A DNA stretch of 64,000 nt from Tepidamorphaceae bacterium (GTDB lineage: Bacteria; Pseudomonadota; Alphaproteobacteria; Rhizobiales; Tepidamorphaceae), in NCBI GenBank assembly GCA_028279445.1, contig JANQNT010000028.1:20518-84517 (forward strand), written 5' to 3'. Made by a program: the position numbers and the translations under genes. The notes under the pieces are model-generated. The model did not search any database. It was not told the DNA's origin and worked only from the letters and a program-made list of their open reading frames with translations. Of the stretch, positions 28,079-36,632 are shown piece by piece. Position 1 is the first letter of the stretch; each line of letters starts with the position of its first letter.

Positions 28079-29551
28079 ATGATCCTGCGCCCCGCGCATA
28101 TCCATACCCTCAACGAGGCCGTCGACGCCCTCGACACGGTCCATGTGGCCGTCGTCGGCGATGTCATGCTGGACCGCTACGTCTATGGCAGCGCGGCGCG
28201 GCTGTCGCCGGAGGCACCGGTTCCGGTGGTGCGGCAGGCGCGCGTCGACGAAATGCCCGGCGGCGCGGCAAACGTTGCCATGAACCTGCTCGCCTACGGA
28301 GCGCAGGCAACGCTGATCGGCGTCATCGGAGACGACCGTGAAGGCGCGATGCTGGAGACGCTTTGCGCCGACGAGACACGGCTGACCGGGCATCTGATCC
28401 GCGATCCGCATCGGCCGACCACGGTGAAGACCCGCATCGTCGCCCAGGCGCAGCAGATGATGCGCCTCGATGCGGAAACAAGCGGTGACATCGACGACAC
28501 GCTGTCGGCGAAGCTGATCGCCGCGGCACGCAAGGCACTCGGCGAGTCCGGCGCGCTGATCCTCTCCGACTACGGCAAGGGCGTGCTGACGCCCGCCGTT
28601 TGCGCCGGGCTGATCGCCGCCGCCGCCGAGGCCGGCGTGCCGGTCCTGGTCGACCCCAAGCGCAGTGACCTTGGCGTTTATGGCGGTGCGGACCTGATCA
28701 GCCCGAACGCGCGCGAGCTTGCGGCGATCACCGGCCTGCCCGTCGATGACGCAGATGCCGCCGCCAGGGCGTGCGCGGCTGTGCTGGAGCGCTTCGGCGA
28801 TATCGGCGCCGTTCTGGCAACACGTGGCGAGGCCGGCATGACGCTGCTCAAGCGCGGTGACGACGCGGTCCATGTGGCGGCGGAAGCCCGCTCGGTGTTC
28901 GATGTCTCCGGCGCCGGGGATACGGTAATCGCCACCATCGCGGCGGGCCTTGCCGCCGGGCTGTCGCTGACAGACGCGGTCCGGCTCGGCAACGCCGCCG
29001 CCGGTATCGCCGTGGGCAAGGCGGGCACCAGCACCGTGTCGCGCGAGGAACTGCGGCATGGCCTGGGCATCGATCCGCCGCACCGGCCGGTTTCGCGCCA
29101 GCGCGCCGCCGCGATGGTCGCGGGCTGGCAGGCGGCAGGCCGGCAGGTCGGCTTCACCAACGGCTGCTTCGACCTGCTTCACGCCGGCCACCTGCATTCG
29201 CTGGAATATGCGCGCAGCCGCTGCGACGCGCTCGTCGTCGGCGTCAACTCGGACGCGTCGGTGCGCGCGCTCAAGGGCGAGGGGCGTCCGGCGCAGGATG
29301 CCGAGACCCGCGCGCGGCTGCTGGCATCCCTGCGGTTCTGCGACCTGGTGACGGTGTTTGAGGAAGACACGCCGCTGGAACTGATCACCGCGCTGCAGCC
29401 GGACGTCATCTTCAAGGGCGCCGACTACGCTGAACACGAGGTGGTGGGCCGCGACGTCGTTGCGGCGCGCGGCGGCCGCGTCGAACTCATTCCGCTGCTG
29501 GAAGGCCACTCCACCAGCCGTCTGGTCGCCAAGCTCGGCAAACGATCATGA
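28079..29551 (+). CDS. hldE: Bifunctional heptose-7-phosphate kinase/heptose-1-phosphate adenylyltransferase
   Basis: A 490-aa fusion. The N-terminal ribokinase-fold domain (about 1-325) phosphorylates D-glycero-D-manno-heptose-7-P; the substrate motif MPGGAANVAMNLLAYGA and the anion-hole SGAGDTVIATIAAGLA are present. The C-terminal nucleotidyltransferase domain (about 345-490) has TNGCFDLLHAGHLHSL (HxGH) and VNSDASVRALKGEGRP. Together with HldD it makes ADP-L-glycero-D-manno-heptose for WaaC/WaaF. GmhA and GmhB are not in the window. It overlaps the SAF-domain dehydrogenase gene downstream by 4 bp. Confidence 0.96.
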   Translation: MILRPAHIHTLNEAVDALDTVHVAVVGDVMLDRYVYGSAARLSPEAPVPVVRQARVDEMPGGAANVAMNLLAYGAQATLIGVIGDDREGAMLETLCADETRLTGHLIRDPHRPTTVKTRIVAQAQQMMRLDAETSGDIDDTLSAKLIAAARKALGESGALILSDYGKGVLTPAVCAGLIAAAAEAGVPVLVDPKRSDLGVYGGADLISPNARELAAITGLPVDDADAAARACAAVLERFGDIGAVLATRGEAGMTLLKRGDDAVHVAAEARSVFDVSGAGDTVIATIAAGLAAGLSLTDAVRLGNAAAGIAVGKAGTSTVSREELRHGLGIDPPHRPVSRQRAAAMVAGWQAAGRQVGFTNGCFDLLHAGHLHSLEYARSRCDALVVGVNSDASVRALKGEGRPAQDAETRARLLASLRFCDLVTVFEEDTPLELITALQPDVIFKGADYAEHEVVGRDVVAARGGRVELIPLLEGHSTSRLVAKLGKRS

Positions 29552-30864
29552 ACCTGGCGCACCTTGCCGCCGAACGTTCGGCGGCGGGGAAACCCGTCCG
29601 GGCGGGACTGATCGGCGCCGGCAAGTTCGGCAGCATGTTCCTGGCACAGGTTCCCACGACCGCCGGCCTCACAGTCACCGCGATCGCCGACCTCGATACC
29701 GACCGCGCCCGCGCGCAGTGCCGCGCCGTGGGTTGGGATGAAGATCGTATCGCCGCGACCGCCTTCACAGACAACGGCGCAACGCTCACCAAGCGCGACG
29801 ACGTGGATGTGGTGATCGAGGCGACCGGCAGCCCGACCGCCGGCATCGTGCATGCGCTCGCGGCCTTCGCCGCGCGCAAGCATGTGGTGATGGTCAATGT
29901 CGAGGCAGACGTTCTCGCCGGTGCGGCGCTTGCCAAACACGCAGGACAGGCCGGCGTCGTCTGCTCCATGGCCTATGGCGATCAGCCGGCGCTGGTCGCC
30001 GAGATGGTGGACTGGGCGCGCGCCTGCGGCTTTGGCGTCGCGGCCGCCGGCAAGGGCACCAAGTACCTGCCGGCCTACCACCACGTCACGCCGGACGATG
30101 TGTGGGGCCATTACGGACTGACGCCGCAACAGGCAAAAGATGCGGGCATGAACCCGCAGATGTTCAACTCGTTCCTCGACGGCACCAAGTCGGCCATCGA
30201 GATGGCGGCGATCGCCAATGCCTGCGACCTTGCCGTACCAGGCGACGGGCTGCTGTTTCCGCCCTGCGGCGTGGACGATCTGGCCCAGGTGCTGCGGCCG
30301 CGCGCCGAGGGCGGCGTACTGGAGCGCTCCGGCGTTGTGGAAGTGGTCTCCTCGCTGGAACGCGACGGCAGTCCCGTCGAGCGCGACCTGCGCTGGGGCG
30401 TCTATGCGGTGCTGGAGGCACCGAACGACTATTCCGCCGCCTGCTTTGGCCAGTACGGCCTCAATACCGACCGGAGCGGCCGATACGCATCCATGTACAA
30501 GCCGTTTCACCTGATCGGCATGGAGCTCGGCATCTCCGTGCTGAGCGCGGCGTTGCGCGGCGAACCGACAGGCAGCACGCGCGGCTTCAGGGGCGATGCC
30601 GTCGCCGTCGCCAAGCGCGATCTCAAGTCGGGTGAAACTCTTGATGGCGAAGGCGGCTACACGGTGTGGGGCAAGCTCGCACCGGCGGCCGACAGTGTGG
30701 CGCGGGGACTGCTGCCCATCGGGCTGGCGCACGGGGTGAGGCTGGTGCGTCCCGTCGCCATGGATACGGCACTCACCTACGATGACGTCGAACCGCTTCC
30801 CGACACACCGGCGCTCGCCCTGCGCCGCGAGCACGAAGCGCTTGCTGGAGCAGAAACCCCATGA
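29548..30864 (+). CDS. NAD(P)-dependent dehydrogenase with C-terminal SAF domain
   Basis: A 438-aa protein with an N-terminal homoserine-dehydrogenase-like Rossmann domain (VRAGLIGAGKFGSMFLAQV, about 17-35; VVIEATGSPTAGIVHAL) and conserved KYLPAYHHVTPDDVWGHYG in the catalytic half. The C-terminal SAF domain (about 345-420: AVAVAKRDLKSGETLDGEGG) is also found in sialate synthases and AFP-like proteins. The reaction is not known to me. It is translationally coupled to hldE and to the next membrane protein, so a link to sugar or heptose metabolism is possible, but the coupling may be incidental. Similar proteins are sometimes misnamed as FlgA because of the SAF domain. Confidence 0.85.
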   Translation: MNLAHLAAERSAAGKPVRAGLIGAGKFGSMFLAQVPTTAGLTVTAIADLDTDRARAQCRAVGWDEDRIAATAFTDNGATLTKRDDVDVVIEATGSPTAGIVHALAAFAARKHVVMVNVEADVLAGAALAKHAGQAGVVCSMAYGDQPALVAEMVDWARACGFGVAAAGKGTKYLPAYHHVTPDDVWGHYGLTPQQAKDAGMNPQMFNSFLDGTKSAIEMAAIANACDLAVPGDGLLFPPCGVDDLAQVLRPRAEGGVLERSGVVEVVSSLERDGSPVERDLRWGVYAVLEAPNDYSAACFGQYGLNTDRSGRYASMYKPFHLIGMELGISVLSAALRGEPTGSTRGFRGDAVAVAKRDLKSGETLDGEGGYTVWGKLAPAADSVARGLLPIGLAHGVRLVRPVAMDTALTYDDVEPLPDTPALALRREHEALAGAETP

Positions 30865-31826
30865 GCGGGCTGCTGGCGCTGCTGGACGACGTGGCGGCGA
30901 TCGCCAAGGTGGCGGCGGCCTCGGTTGACGATGTGGTGGGCCAGGCGGTGAAGGCCTCGTCCAAGGCGGCTGGCGCGGTGATCGACGATGCGGCGGTGAC
31001 GCCGAAGTTCATCACCGGCTTTTCCGCCGAGCGCGAACTGCCGATCGTCTGGAAGATCGCCAAGGGCTCGCTGTTCAACAAGCTGGTCATCCTGCTTCCA
31101 GTTGCGCTGCTGCTGTCGGCCTTCGCGCCGTGGCTGATCGCGCCGCTGCTGATGCTCGGCGGCAGCTATCTGTGCTTCGAGGGCGCCGAAAAGGTCTGGC
31201 ACGTATTGCAGCCGGGCGACCATCACGGCGAGGACCTGCTGGAGGAGAAGCGCAAGGACCCGCATCTGGAGGAGGAGAAGGTCCGCGGCGCCATCAAGAC
31301 CGACTTCATCCTGTCGGCGGAGATCATGACCATCACGCTGGCCGCCCTGCCCGACGATCTCGACATCTGGATGGTGGCCTCCGCGCTCGCCGTCGCCGCG
31401 GTGCTGATCACGCTCGCGGTCTACGGCGCGGTGGCGGTCATCGTGAAGGCCGACGACGTGGGCCTGCACATGGCCACCGAGGGACCCGGTCCGGCGATCC
31501 GGCGGATCGGCGAGTGGATCGTGCGCGGCATGCCCCATGTGCTGAAGCTGATGGTCATCGTCGGCACCGCGGCGATGATCTGGGTCGGCGGCTCGATCAT
31601 GGTGCACGGCGCAGCCGAACTCGGCTTCAAGGCCCCCTACCAGACGATCCACCATATCGCCGAGGCTCTCGCCCATGGCGTGCCCGCCGGCGTGCAGGGC
31701 TTCGTCGCCTGGCTTGTCACCGCGCTGATCGATGGGCTGATCGGCCTGATCTTCGGGCTCATGCTGATCCCGCTGGTGATGTACGTCATCGCGCCGGTGG
31801 CGGGCATGTTCGGGAAACGGGCGTGA
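30861..31826 (+). CDS. DUF808 family inner membrane protein (YedI-like)
   Basis: A 321-aa membrane protein whose start MSGLLALLDDVAAIAKVAAASVDDV and core segments AVIDDAAVTPKFITGFSAERELPI and GGSYLCFEGAEKVWH are characteristic of DUF808/YedI. About seven hydrophobic helices follow, with an acidic/basic cytoplasmic loop (GEDLLEEKRKDPHLEEEK) and KTDFILSAEIMTITLA. Function is unknown in all members I know. The ATG overlaps the preceding stop by 4 bp. Confidence 0.9.
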   Translation: MSGLLALLDDVAAIAKVAAASVDDVVGQAVKASSKAAGAVIDDAAVTPKFITGFSAERELPIVWKIAKGSLFNKLVILLPVALLLSAFAPWLIAPLLMLGGSYLCFEGAEKVWHVLQPGDHHGEDLLEEKRKDPHLEEEKVRGAIKTDFILSAEIMTITLAALPDDLDIWMVASALAVAAVLITLAVYGAVAVIVKADDVGLHMATEGPGPAIRRIGEWIVRGMPHVLKLMVIVGTAAMIWVGGSIMVHGAAELGFKAPYQTIHHIAEALAHGVPAGVQGFVAWLVTALIDGLIGLIFGLMLIPLVMYVIAPVAGMFGKRA

Positions 31827-31868
31827 ACCGGTCTTTGCCGTCGCGTAAGCCAATGTGTTACATTGTAG

Positions 31869-31874
31869 TATAAT
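31869..31874 (+). promoter_or_regulatory. Probable -10 box of the toxin-antitoxin operon
   Basis: A perfect TATAAT lies 21 bp before the antitoxin ATG in an AT-rich patch (TTACATTGTAGTATAATTGCAA region) that stands out from the GC-rich surroundings. CGGAG at 31881-31885 is the ribosome-binding site. A matching -35 is not clear. Antitoxin autoregulation at this patch would be typical for such operons. Confidence 0.45.
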
Positions 31875-31895
31875 TGCAATCGGAGTGCTGGCGGA

Positions 31896-32162
31896 ATGCC
31901 GAAAACCAAGACGATGACCTTGCGCGTCGATGAGCGGATGAAGGAGCGTCTCGCGTCGGTTGCCGCGAGCCAGCGCCGCAGCGCATCCTTCATCGCGCAC
32001 GAGGCCATCGAGGACTATCTGCGCGTGCAGGAAGCCCAGTTGGCCGGTATCAGGCAGGCCATCGAGGCGGCCGATGCCGGCGAGACAATCGCCGGTGATG
32101 AGGTTCGTGCGTGGGTTGAGTCCTGGGGTGGTCCCGGGGAGCGCTCCAAACCGAAGGCATGA
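31896..32162 (+). CDS. Ribbon-helix-helix antitoxin (ParD/CopG type)
   Basis: An 88-aa protein with an N-terminal RHH DNA-binding segment: TMTLRVDERMKERLASVAAS forms the strand and first helix, and SASFIAHEAIEDYLRVQEAQ the second. The C-terminal tail (GDEVRAWVESWG) resembles the toxin-binding tail of ParD-like antitoxins. It would neutralise the toxin encoded next and repress the shared promoter. The stop overlaps the toxin start by 4 bp, the usual antitoxin-first arrangement. Confidence 0.88.
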   Translation: MPKTKTMTLRVDERMKERLASVAASQRRSASFIAHEAIEDYLRVQEAQLAGIRQAIEAADAGETIAGDEVRAWVESWGGPGERSKPKA

Positions 32163-32437
32163 AGATCGTCTGGACAGCATTGGCGCTGGATGATCTGGAA
32201 CAGCTTCGCGATTACGTCGGCAAAGACGATCCCGCGGCCGCACGGGACCTGGTACTGAAAATCCTCGACATCGTGGAGACGCAGTTGCCCGAACACCCCC
32301 GGTCCGGAAAGCCGGGCCGCGTGGAGGGGACGCGGGAACTGGTTATCGCGGGAACATCCTACATCCTGCCTTATCGCATCGAGGCCGGCCGAATCGAAGT
32401 GCTGCGGGTCTATCACGCCAAGCGCATCTGGCCGTAG
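32159..32437 (+). CDS. RelE/ParE superfamily toxin
   Basis: A 92-aa protein with the RelE/ParE fold: KIVWTALALDDLEQLRDYV at the N-terminus, AARDLVLKILDIVETQLPEHPRSGKPG in the middle, and a C-terminal strand ending EVLRVYHAKRIWP. The PxxGRxGRV..TRELVI pattern is close to ParE/RelE toxins acting on gyrase or ribosome-bound mRNA; which target applies cannot be decided here. It is coupled to the RHH antitoxin upstream. Confidence 0.88.
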   Translation: MKIVWTALALDDLEQLRDYVGKDDPAAARDLVLKILDIVETQLPEHPRSGKPGRVEGTRELVIAGTSYILPYRIEAGRIEVLRVYHAKRIWP

Positions 32438-32553
32438 ATGCTGTAGGACCGCCCGCCACGCCAAATCACCCCCTTCCCACCACCCCCACTCACCGCTAGC
32501 CTGCCGCCAGGCCAATAAAGAACCGATGCGTTTGTTGAGGGGGAAGTGCCGCC

Positions 32554-33663
32554 ATGGAAGTACGAGCCGCCGTCGCCGTTGCAGCCGGCAAGCCGCTTGA
32601 GATCACCACCGTCAATCTCGAAGGCCCGAAGGAGGGCGAGGTGCTGGTGGAGATGAAGGCGACCGGCATCTGCCACACCGACGAGTTCACCTTGTCGGGC
32701 GCCGACCCGGAAGGCCTGTTCCCGGCGATCCTGGGGCACGAGGGCGCCGGCGTCGTGGTCGATACCGGGCCCGGCGTCACCAGCCTGAAGAAGGGCGACC
32801 ACGTCATCCCGCTCTATACGCCGGAATGCCGCGAGTGCGACTACTGTACGTCCGGCAAGACCAACCTGTGCCAGAAGATCCGCGTCACCCAAGGGCAGGG
32901 CGTGATGCCGGATGGGTCGTCGAGATTTTCGGCCGGCGGCGAGATGATCCACCACTACATGGGCACCTCGACGTTCGCGAACTACTCGGTGGTGCCTGAG
33001 ATCGCGCTGGCGAAAGTGCGCGAGGACGCCCCCTTCGACAAGATCTGCTACATCGGCTGCGGCGTGACCACCGGCATCGGCGCGGTGATCAATACGGCCA
33101 AGGTGCAGCCCGGTGACAACGTGGTGGTGTTCGGGCTCGGCGGTATCGGCCTCAACGTGATCCAGGGCGCGCGCATCGCCGGCGCGGACATGATCGTCGG
33201 CGTCGACCTCAATCCCGGCCGCAAGGAGATCGCCGAGAAATTCGGCATGACCCACTTCGTCAATCCGAAAGAGGTGGAGGGCGACCTGGTCCCCTATCTG
33301 GTCGATCTGACGAAGGGCGGGGCGGACTACTCCTTCGAGTGCATCGGCAATGTGGAGGTGATGCGCCAGGCGCTGGAGTGCTGCCACAAGGGCTGGGGCA
33401 CCTCGATCATCATCGGGGTGGCGCCGGCGGGCGCGGAAATCTCCACCCGGCCGTTCCAGCTCGTCACCGGGCGCAACTGGCGCGGCACCGCCTTCGGCGG
33501 CGCCAAGGGGCGCACCGACGTGCCGGGGATCGTCGACTGGTACATGGACGGTAAGATCAACATCGACGACCTGATCACCCACACCATGCCACTCGACAGG
33601 ATCAACGACGCCTTCGACCTGATGCACGCGGGCAAGAGCATCCGATCCGTGGTGATGTACTGA
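32554..33663 (+). CDS. frmA: S-(hydroxymethyl)glutathione dehydrogenase (class III ADH)
   Basis: Oxidises the formaldehyde-glutathione adduct to S-formylglutathione with NAD+. It is a 369-aa zinc MDR enzyme. Catalytic zinc ligands are Cys40 in GICHTDEFT, His/Glu in GHEGAG and Cys in YIGCGVTTG. The structural zinc site is the four-Cys [17 protein letters not shown]. The NAD loop is [11 protein letters not shown], and [22 protein letters not shown] is class III-specific. Its pathway partner fghA lies 4.6 kb downstream, separated by osmolyte and chemotaxis genes. The following small gene shares its stop base. Confidence 0.96.
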   Translation: MEVRAAVAVAAGKPLEITTVNLEGPKEGEVLVEMKATGICHTDEFTLSGADPEGLFPAILGHEGAGVVVDTGPGVTSLKKGDHVIPLYTPECRECDYCTSGKTNLCQKIRVTQGQGVMPDGSSRFSAGGEMIHHYMGTSTFANYSVVPEIALAKVREDAPFDKICYIGCGVTTGIGAVINTAKVQPGDNVVVFGLGGIGLNVIQGARIAGADMIVGVDLNPGRKEIAEKFGMTHFVNPKEVEGDLVPYLVDLTKGGADYSFECIGNVEVMRQALECCHKGWGTSIIIGVAPAGAEISTRPFQLVTGRNWRGTAFGGAKGRTDVPGIVDWYMDGKINIDDLITHTMPLDRINDAFDLMHAGKSIRSVVMY

Positions 33664-34088
33664 TGCACATCCTGGCACAACGCGCGCTGCTGGCCGGCGC
33701 TCTGCTGCTGGCTGCGGGAATCGCGCTCGCCGCGCCGGCGGCGCTGGCCGACCCGACCGGCACCTATCGGGTCGTTGGAACCAATCCCGACAGCGGCGGC
33801 GAGTACCGCGGTACGGTGACGGTGACACGCACCGGCGAGACCTATTCGGTGGTCTGGCAGATCGGCAACACGCGCTTTGTCGGCACCGGCCTCGGCGCGG
33901 TGATCCGCAATGGCGGTTTCTTCATCGGGCCGGCCGAAGCGAATGACAGCGCCCTGGCGATCGGCTACGCGTCGGGCAACTCGTTCGGCATGGCGATGTA
34001 CTTCGAACGCGAAGACGGCCGCTGGGAAGGCGTGTGGACCTATGGCGGCAGCGACAAGGTCGCGACCGAGGTCTGGTACCCGCGATAG
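33663..34088 (+). CDS. Small secreted/periplasmic protein of unknown function
   Basis: A 141-aa protein with a Sec signal peptide (HILAQRALLAGALLLAAGIAL, cut near ALA|DPTG). The mature part is a predicted small beta-barrel-like sequence (GTYRVVGTNPDSGGEYRGTV, TYSVVWQIGNTRFVGTGLGAV, YFEREDGRWEGVWTYGG). The ATG begins on the last base of the frmA stop, so it is translationally coupled. No family is recognised, and a link to formaldehyde metabolism rests on position only. Confidence 0.8.
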   Translation: MHILAQRALLAGALLLAAGIALAAPAALADPTGTYRVVGTNPDSGGEYRGTVTVTRTGETYSVVWQIGNTRFVGTGLGAVIRNGGFFIGPAEANDSALAIGYASGNSFGMAMYFEREDGRWEGVWTYGGSDKVATEVWYPR

Positions 34089-34350
34089 CGCGCGCAAGCC
34101 GATCACTGGACGACACCACGCGATTGTTCCGTGAACACGTGATCCTGCCCTTTTGGCGACAGCCGTGTCGCAACAGGGAAACCCCCGGTCGGCTTTCGCT
34201 GGGTCGCGGCACGAAGACGCGACGTAGTGTCGCCAGGGTGCGGGACCGGCCCGCGCGCATGATCCCGGGCGAACCGAACAATCAACAAGACCCGGCGACA
34301 TGCCTGCGGATCCGGCGCACCACGCGATCACGAGGGAGGACGCATCGCAT

Positions 34351-34764
34351 ATGTATTCCAACATCATGGTGCCCGTTGACCTGGCGCATGTGGAACGCCT
34401 GGCCAAGGCACTGGACACCGCCGCGGACCTGGCGCGCCACTACGGCGCCTCTGTGTGCTACGTCGGCGTCACCACCTCGGCGCCCGGCGAAGCGGCGCAC
34501 AATCCAGCGGAATTCGAAGCCAGGCTGGAGGCGCTGGGAGCCGCCCAGGCCGAAAGGCACGGCGCGGCGGTCTCGACACGCACGATCGTCAGCAACGATC
34601 CAGCCATCGACCTCGACGATAAGCTGATCGGTGCGGTCCAGGAGACCGGTGCTGATCTGGTGGTGATGGCCTCGCACATGCCGGGGCTGATGGAGCACGT
34701 CTTCGCGTCGAACGCCGGCTACGTCGCCAGTCACGCGGCGGTCTCAGTCTTCGTCGTGCGCTAG
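34351..34764 (+). CDS. Universal stress protein (UspA family)
   Basis: A 137-aa single-domain Usp: MYSNIMVPVDLAHVERLAKAL at the N-terminus and a degenerate ATP loop near the C-terminus (GADLVVMASHMPGLMEHVFA, SNAGYVASHAAVSVFVV). The canonical GxxGxxxxxxGS loop is altered. The ATG at 34351 has GGGAGGA 10 nt upstream; an in-frame ATG at 34300 lacks a good site. It lies 81 bp before the BCCT transporter gene. Usp proteins are partners of osmolyte transporters elsewhere (TeaD with TeaABC), so a regulatory role on the transporter is a reasonable inference. The 262 bp before it hold no gene that I can see. Confidence 0.88.
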   Translation: MYSNIMVPVDLAHVERLAKALDTAADLARHYGASVCYVGVTTSAPGEAAHNPAEFEARLEALGAAQAERHGAAVSTRTIVSNDPAIDLDDKLIGAVQETGADLVVMASHMPGLMEHVFASNAGYVASHAAVSVFVVR

Positions 34765-34845
34765 GGGCGCGGCGGACACCCCTATCAGGAACAGCGATAC
34801 CGGACCGCGCTTCAAGGGGCGCGTCGATCCGGCAGGAGGAATTCC

Positions 34846-36486
34846 ATGAGCGAACAGCAGACACCCGATGGCGTGGGCATCCGCAATCCGGATGGCCCGG
34901 CCAACATCATCGAAACCGAATACGAGATCGGCCAGGACAACATCTCCACCAGCGTCGGGCCGTTCGGCCTCGACATCCACAATCCGGTGTTCATGATCTC
35001 GGGGCTGACAATCGTCGCCTTCGTGTTCCTGACACTGGCGTTTCAGGATGCCGTCGGGCCACTGTTCGGCGATCTGCGGGTCTGGCTGACCTCGACGCTG
35101 GACTGGTTCTTCCTGTCAGCGGCGAACATCTTCGTGCTGCTGTGCCTGTTCCTGGTGGTCTCGCCGCTCGGCAAGGTCCGCCTCGGCGGCAAGGACGCCA
35201 AGCCCGACTACAGCTATCCGGGCTGGTTCGCCATGCTGTTCGCCGCAGGCATGGGCATCGGGCTGATGTATTTCGGCGTCTCCGAGCCGATCTCCCACTT
35301 CAATTCATCGATCGGCGGCACGACGGTGGAGAACGGCGTGCGCACCGACTGGGCGCCGTTGGGCGCGGCCGTTGGCGACCAGGAAGCGGCACGCCAGCTC
35401 GGCATGGCGGCGACCATTTTCCACTGGGGCCTGCACCCGTGGGCGATCTACGCGATCGTCGCGCTGGCGCTGGCGCTGTTCAGCTACAACAAGGGCCTGC
35501 CGCTGACCATCCGCTCGGTGTTCTATCCGATCTTCGGGGAGCGGGTGTGGGGCTGGACCGGCCACGTCATCGACACGCTGGCCGTCTTCGCCACCCTGTT
35601 CGGGCTCGCCACCTCGCTTGGCTTCGGCGCCGAGCAGGCCAGCGCCGGCCTTGAGTATCTCTACGGCCTTCCCAACACCGACGGCTCCAAGGTCTTCCTG
35701 ATCCTGGCCATCACCGCCGTGGCGCTGGTTTCGGTGATCGCGGGAATGGATGCCGGCGTCAAACGGCTGTCGGAAATCAACATGATGATGGCCATCCTGC
35801 TGCTCGGCTTCATCATCGTCGTCGGGCCGACGCTGAACATCATCACCGGCTACTTCTCCAACCTCGGCAGCTATCTGGCGGCGCTGCCGGCGCTATCCAA
35901 TCCGTTCGGTCGCGAGGATGCCAATTTCAGCCAGGGCTGGACCTCGTTCTACTGGGCCTGGTGGATTTCCTGGTCGCCGTTCGTGGGCATGTTCATCGCG
36001 CGGGTCTCGCGTGGGCGCACGGTGCGCGAATTCATCATCTGCGTTCTGCTGATCCCGTCGGCCGTGTGCGTGCTGTGGATGACCGCCTTCGGCGGCACGG
36101 CGATCTACCAGATCATCAATGACGGCTTCACCGGCGTCGCCGAAGCCGACCAGAACTTCAAGCTGTTCGTGATGCTGTCGCAGTACCCGCTGGCCGGGCT
36201 GACATCCTTCGTCGGCATCGTTCTGGTGGTGGTGTTCTTCGTCACCTCGTCGGATTCCGGTTCGCTGGTCATCGATACCATCACCGCCGGGGGCAAGGTC
36301 GACGCGCCGCTGCCGCAGCGGGTGTTCTGGTGCACCTTCGAGGGGCTGGTGGCGATCGCCCTGTTGCTCGGCGGCGGGCTCACCGCACTGCAGGCGATGT
36401 CGGTGTCGACGGGCTTCCCGTTCACCATCGTGCTGCTGCTGGCCTGCTACGCCATCGTCAAGGGACTGATGGACGAGCCGCGCTGA
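34846..36486 (+). CDS. BCCT family transporter (betaine/choline/carnitine)
   Basis: A 546-aa symporter with about 12 membrane helices. The family signature GWTSFYWAWWISWSPFVGMF (about 363-382) contains the Trp-rich ligand box, followed by IARVSRGRTVREF. A hydrophilic N-terminal tail of about 40 residues precedes helix 1. The C-terminus is short and lacks the long osmosensing tail of BetP, so regulation may instead involve the neighbouring Usp protein. A very strong ribosome-binding site (AGGAGGA, 34834-34840) precedes the ATG. Exact substrate is not deducible. Confidence 0.93.
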   Translation: MSEQQTPDGVGIRNPDGPANIIETEYEIGQDNISTSVGPFGLDIHNPVFMISGLTIVAFVFLTLAFQDAVGPLFGDLRVWLTSTLDWFFLSAANIFVLLCLFLVVSPLGKVRLGGKDAKPDYSYPGWFAMLFAAGMGIGLMYFGVSEPISHFNSSIGGTTVENGVRTDWAPLGAAVGDQEAARQLGMAATIFHWGLHPWAIYAIVALALALFSYNKGLPLTIRSVFYPIFGERVWGWTGHVIDTLAVFATLFGLATSLGFGAEQASAGLEYLYGLPNTDGSKVFLILAITAVALVSVIAGMDAGVKRLSEINMMMAILLLGFIIVVGPTLNIITGYFSNLGSYLAALPALSNPFGREDANFSQGWTSFYWAWWISWSPFVGMFIARVSRGRTVREFIICVLLIPSAVCVLWMTAFGGTAIYQIINDGFTGVAEADQNFKLFVMLSQYPLAGLTSFVGIVLVVVFFVTSSDSGSLVIDTITAGGKVDAPLPQRVFWCTFEGLVAIALLLGGGLTALQAMSVSTGFPFTIVLLLACYAIVKGLMDEPR

Positions 36487-36509
36487 GCCACAGCCAAGGG
36501 GAAGATGGA

Positions 36510-36610
36510 GAAGCGGCGGCCCAGGCCAGGATCAGGAGTGAGGCGCAGCGGAGCGGAACCTGAAAGTTCCGTCCATTCCTGATCGGCCCCCCCAGAAGGG
36601 CCACCGCTTC
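36510..36610. repeat. 101-bp multi-part inverted repeat between convergent genes
   Basis: Three nested pairs lie between the BCCT and chemoreceptor stops. GAAGCGGCGGCCC (36510-36522) pairs with GGGCCACCGCTTC (36598-36610) with one mismatch. GATCAGGAGTG (36530-36540) pairs with CATTCCTGATC (36574-36584) with one mismatch. CGGAAC (36554-36559) pairs with GTTCCG (36566-36571). The region could fold into one long stem and serve as a bidirectional terminator, or be a dispersed palindromic repeat. Confidence 0.7.
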
Positions 36611-36632
36611 CCCATGCCTCCGCCCTGGCTTG

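Noticed and set aside
27890..29509. N-terminal extension of the waaC frame (about 540 codons)
   Set aside because: It runs antisense through hldE. WaaC homology starts exactly at MRVLLVK.
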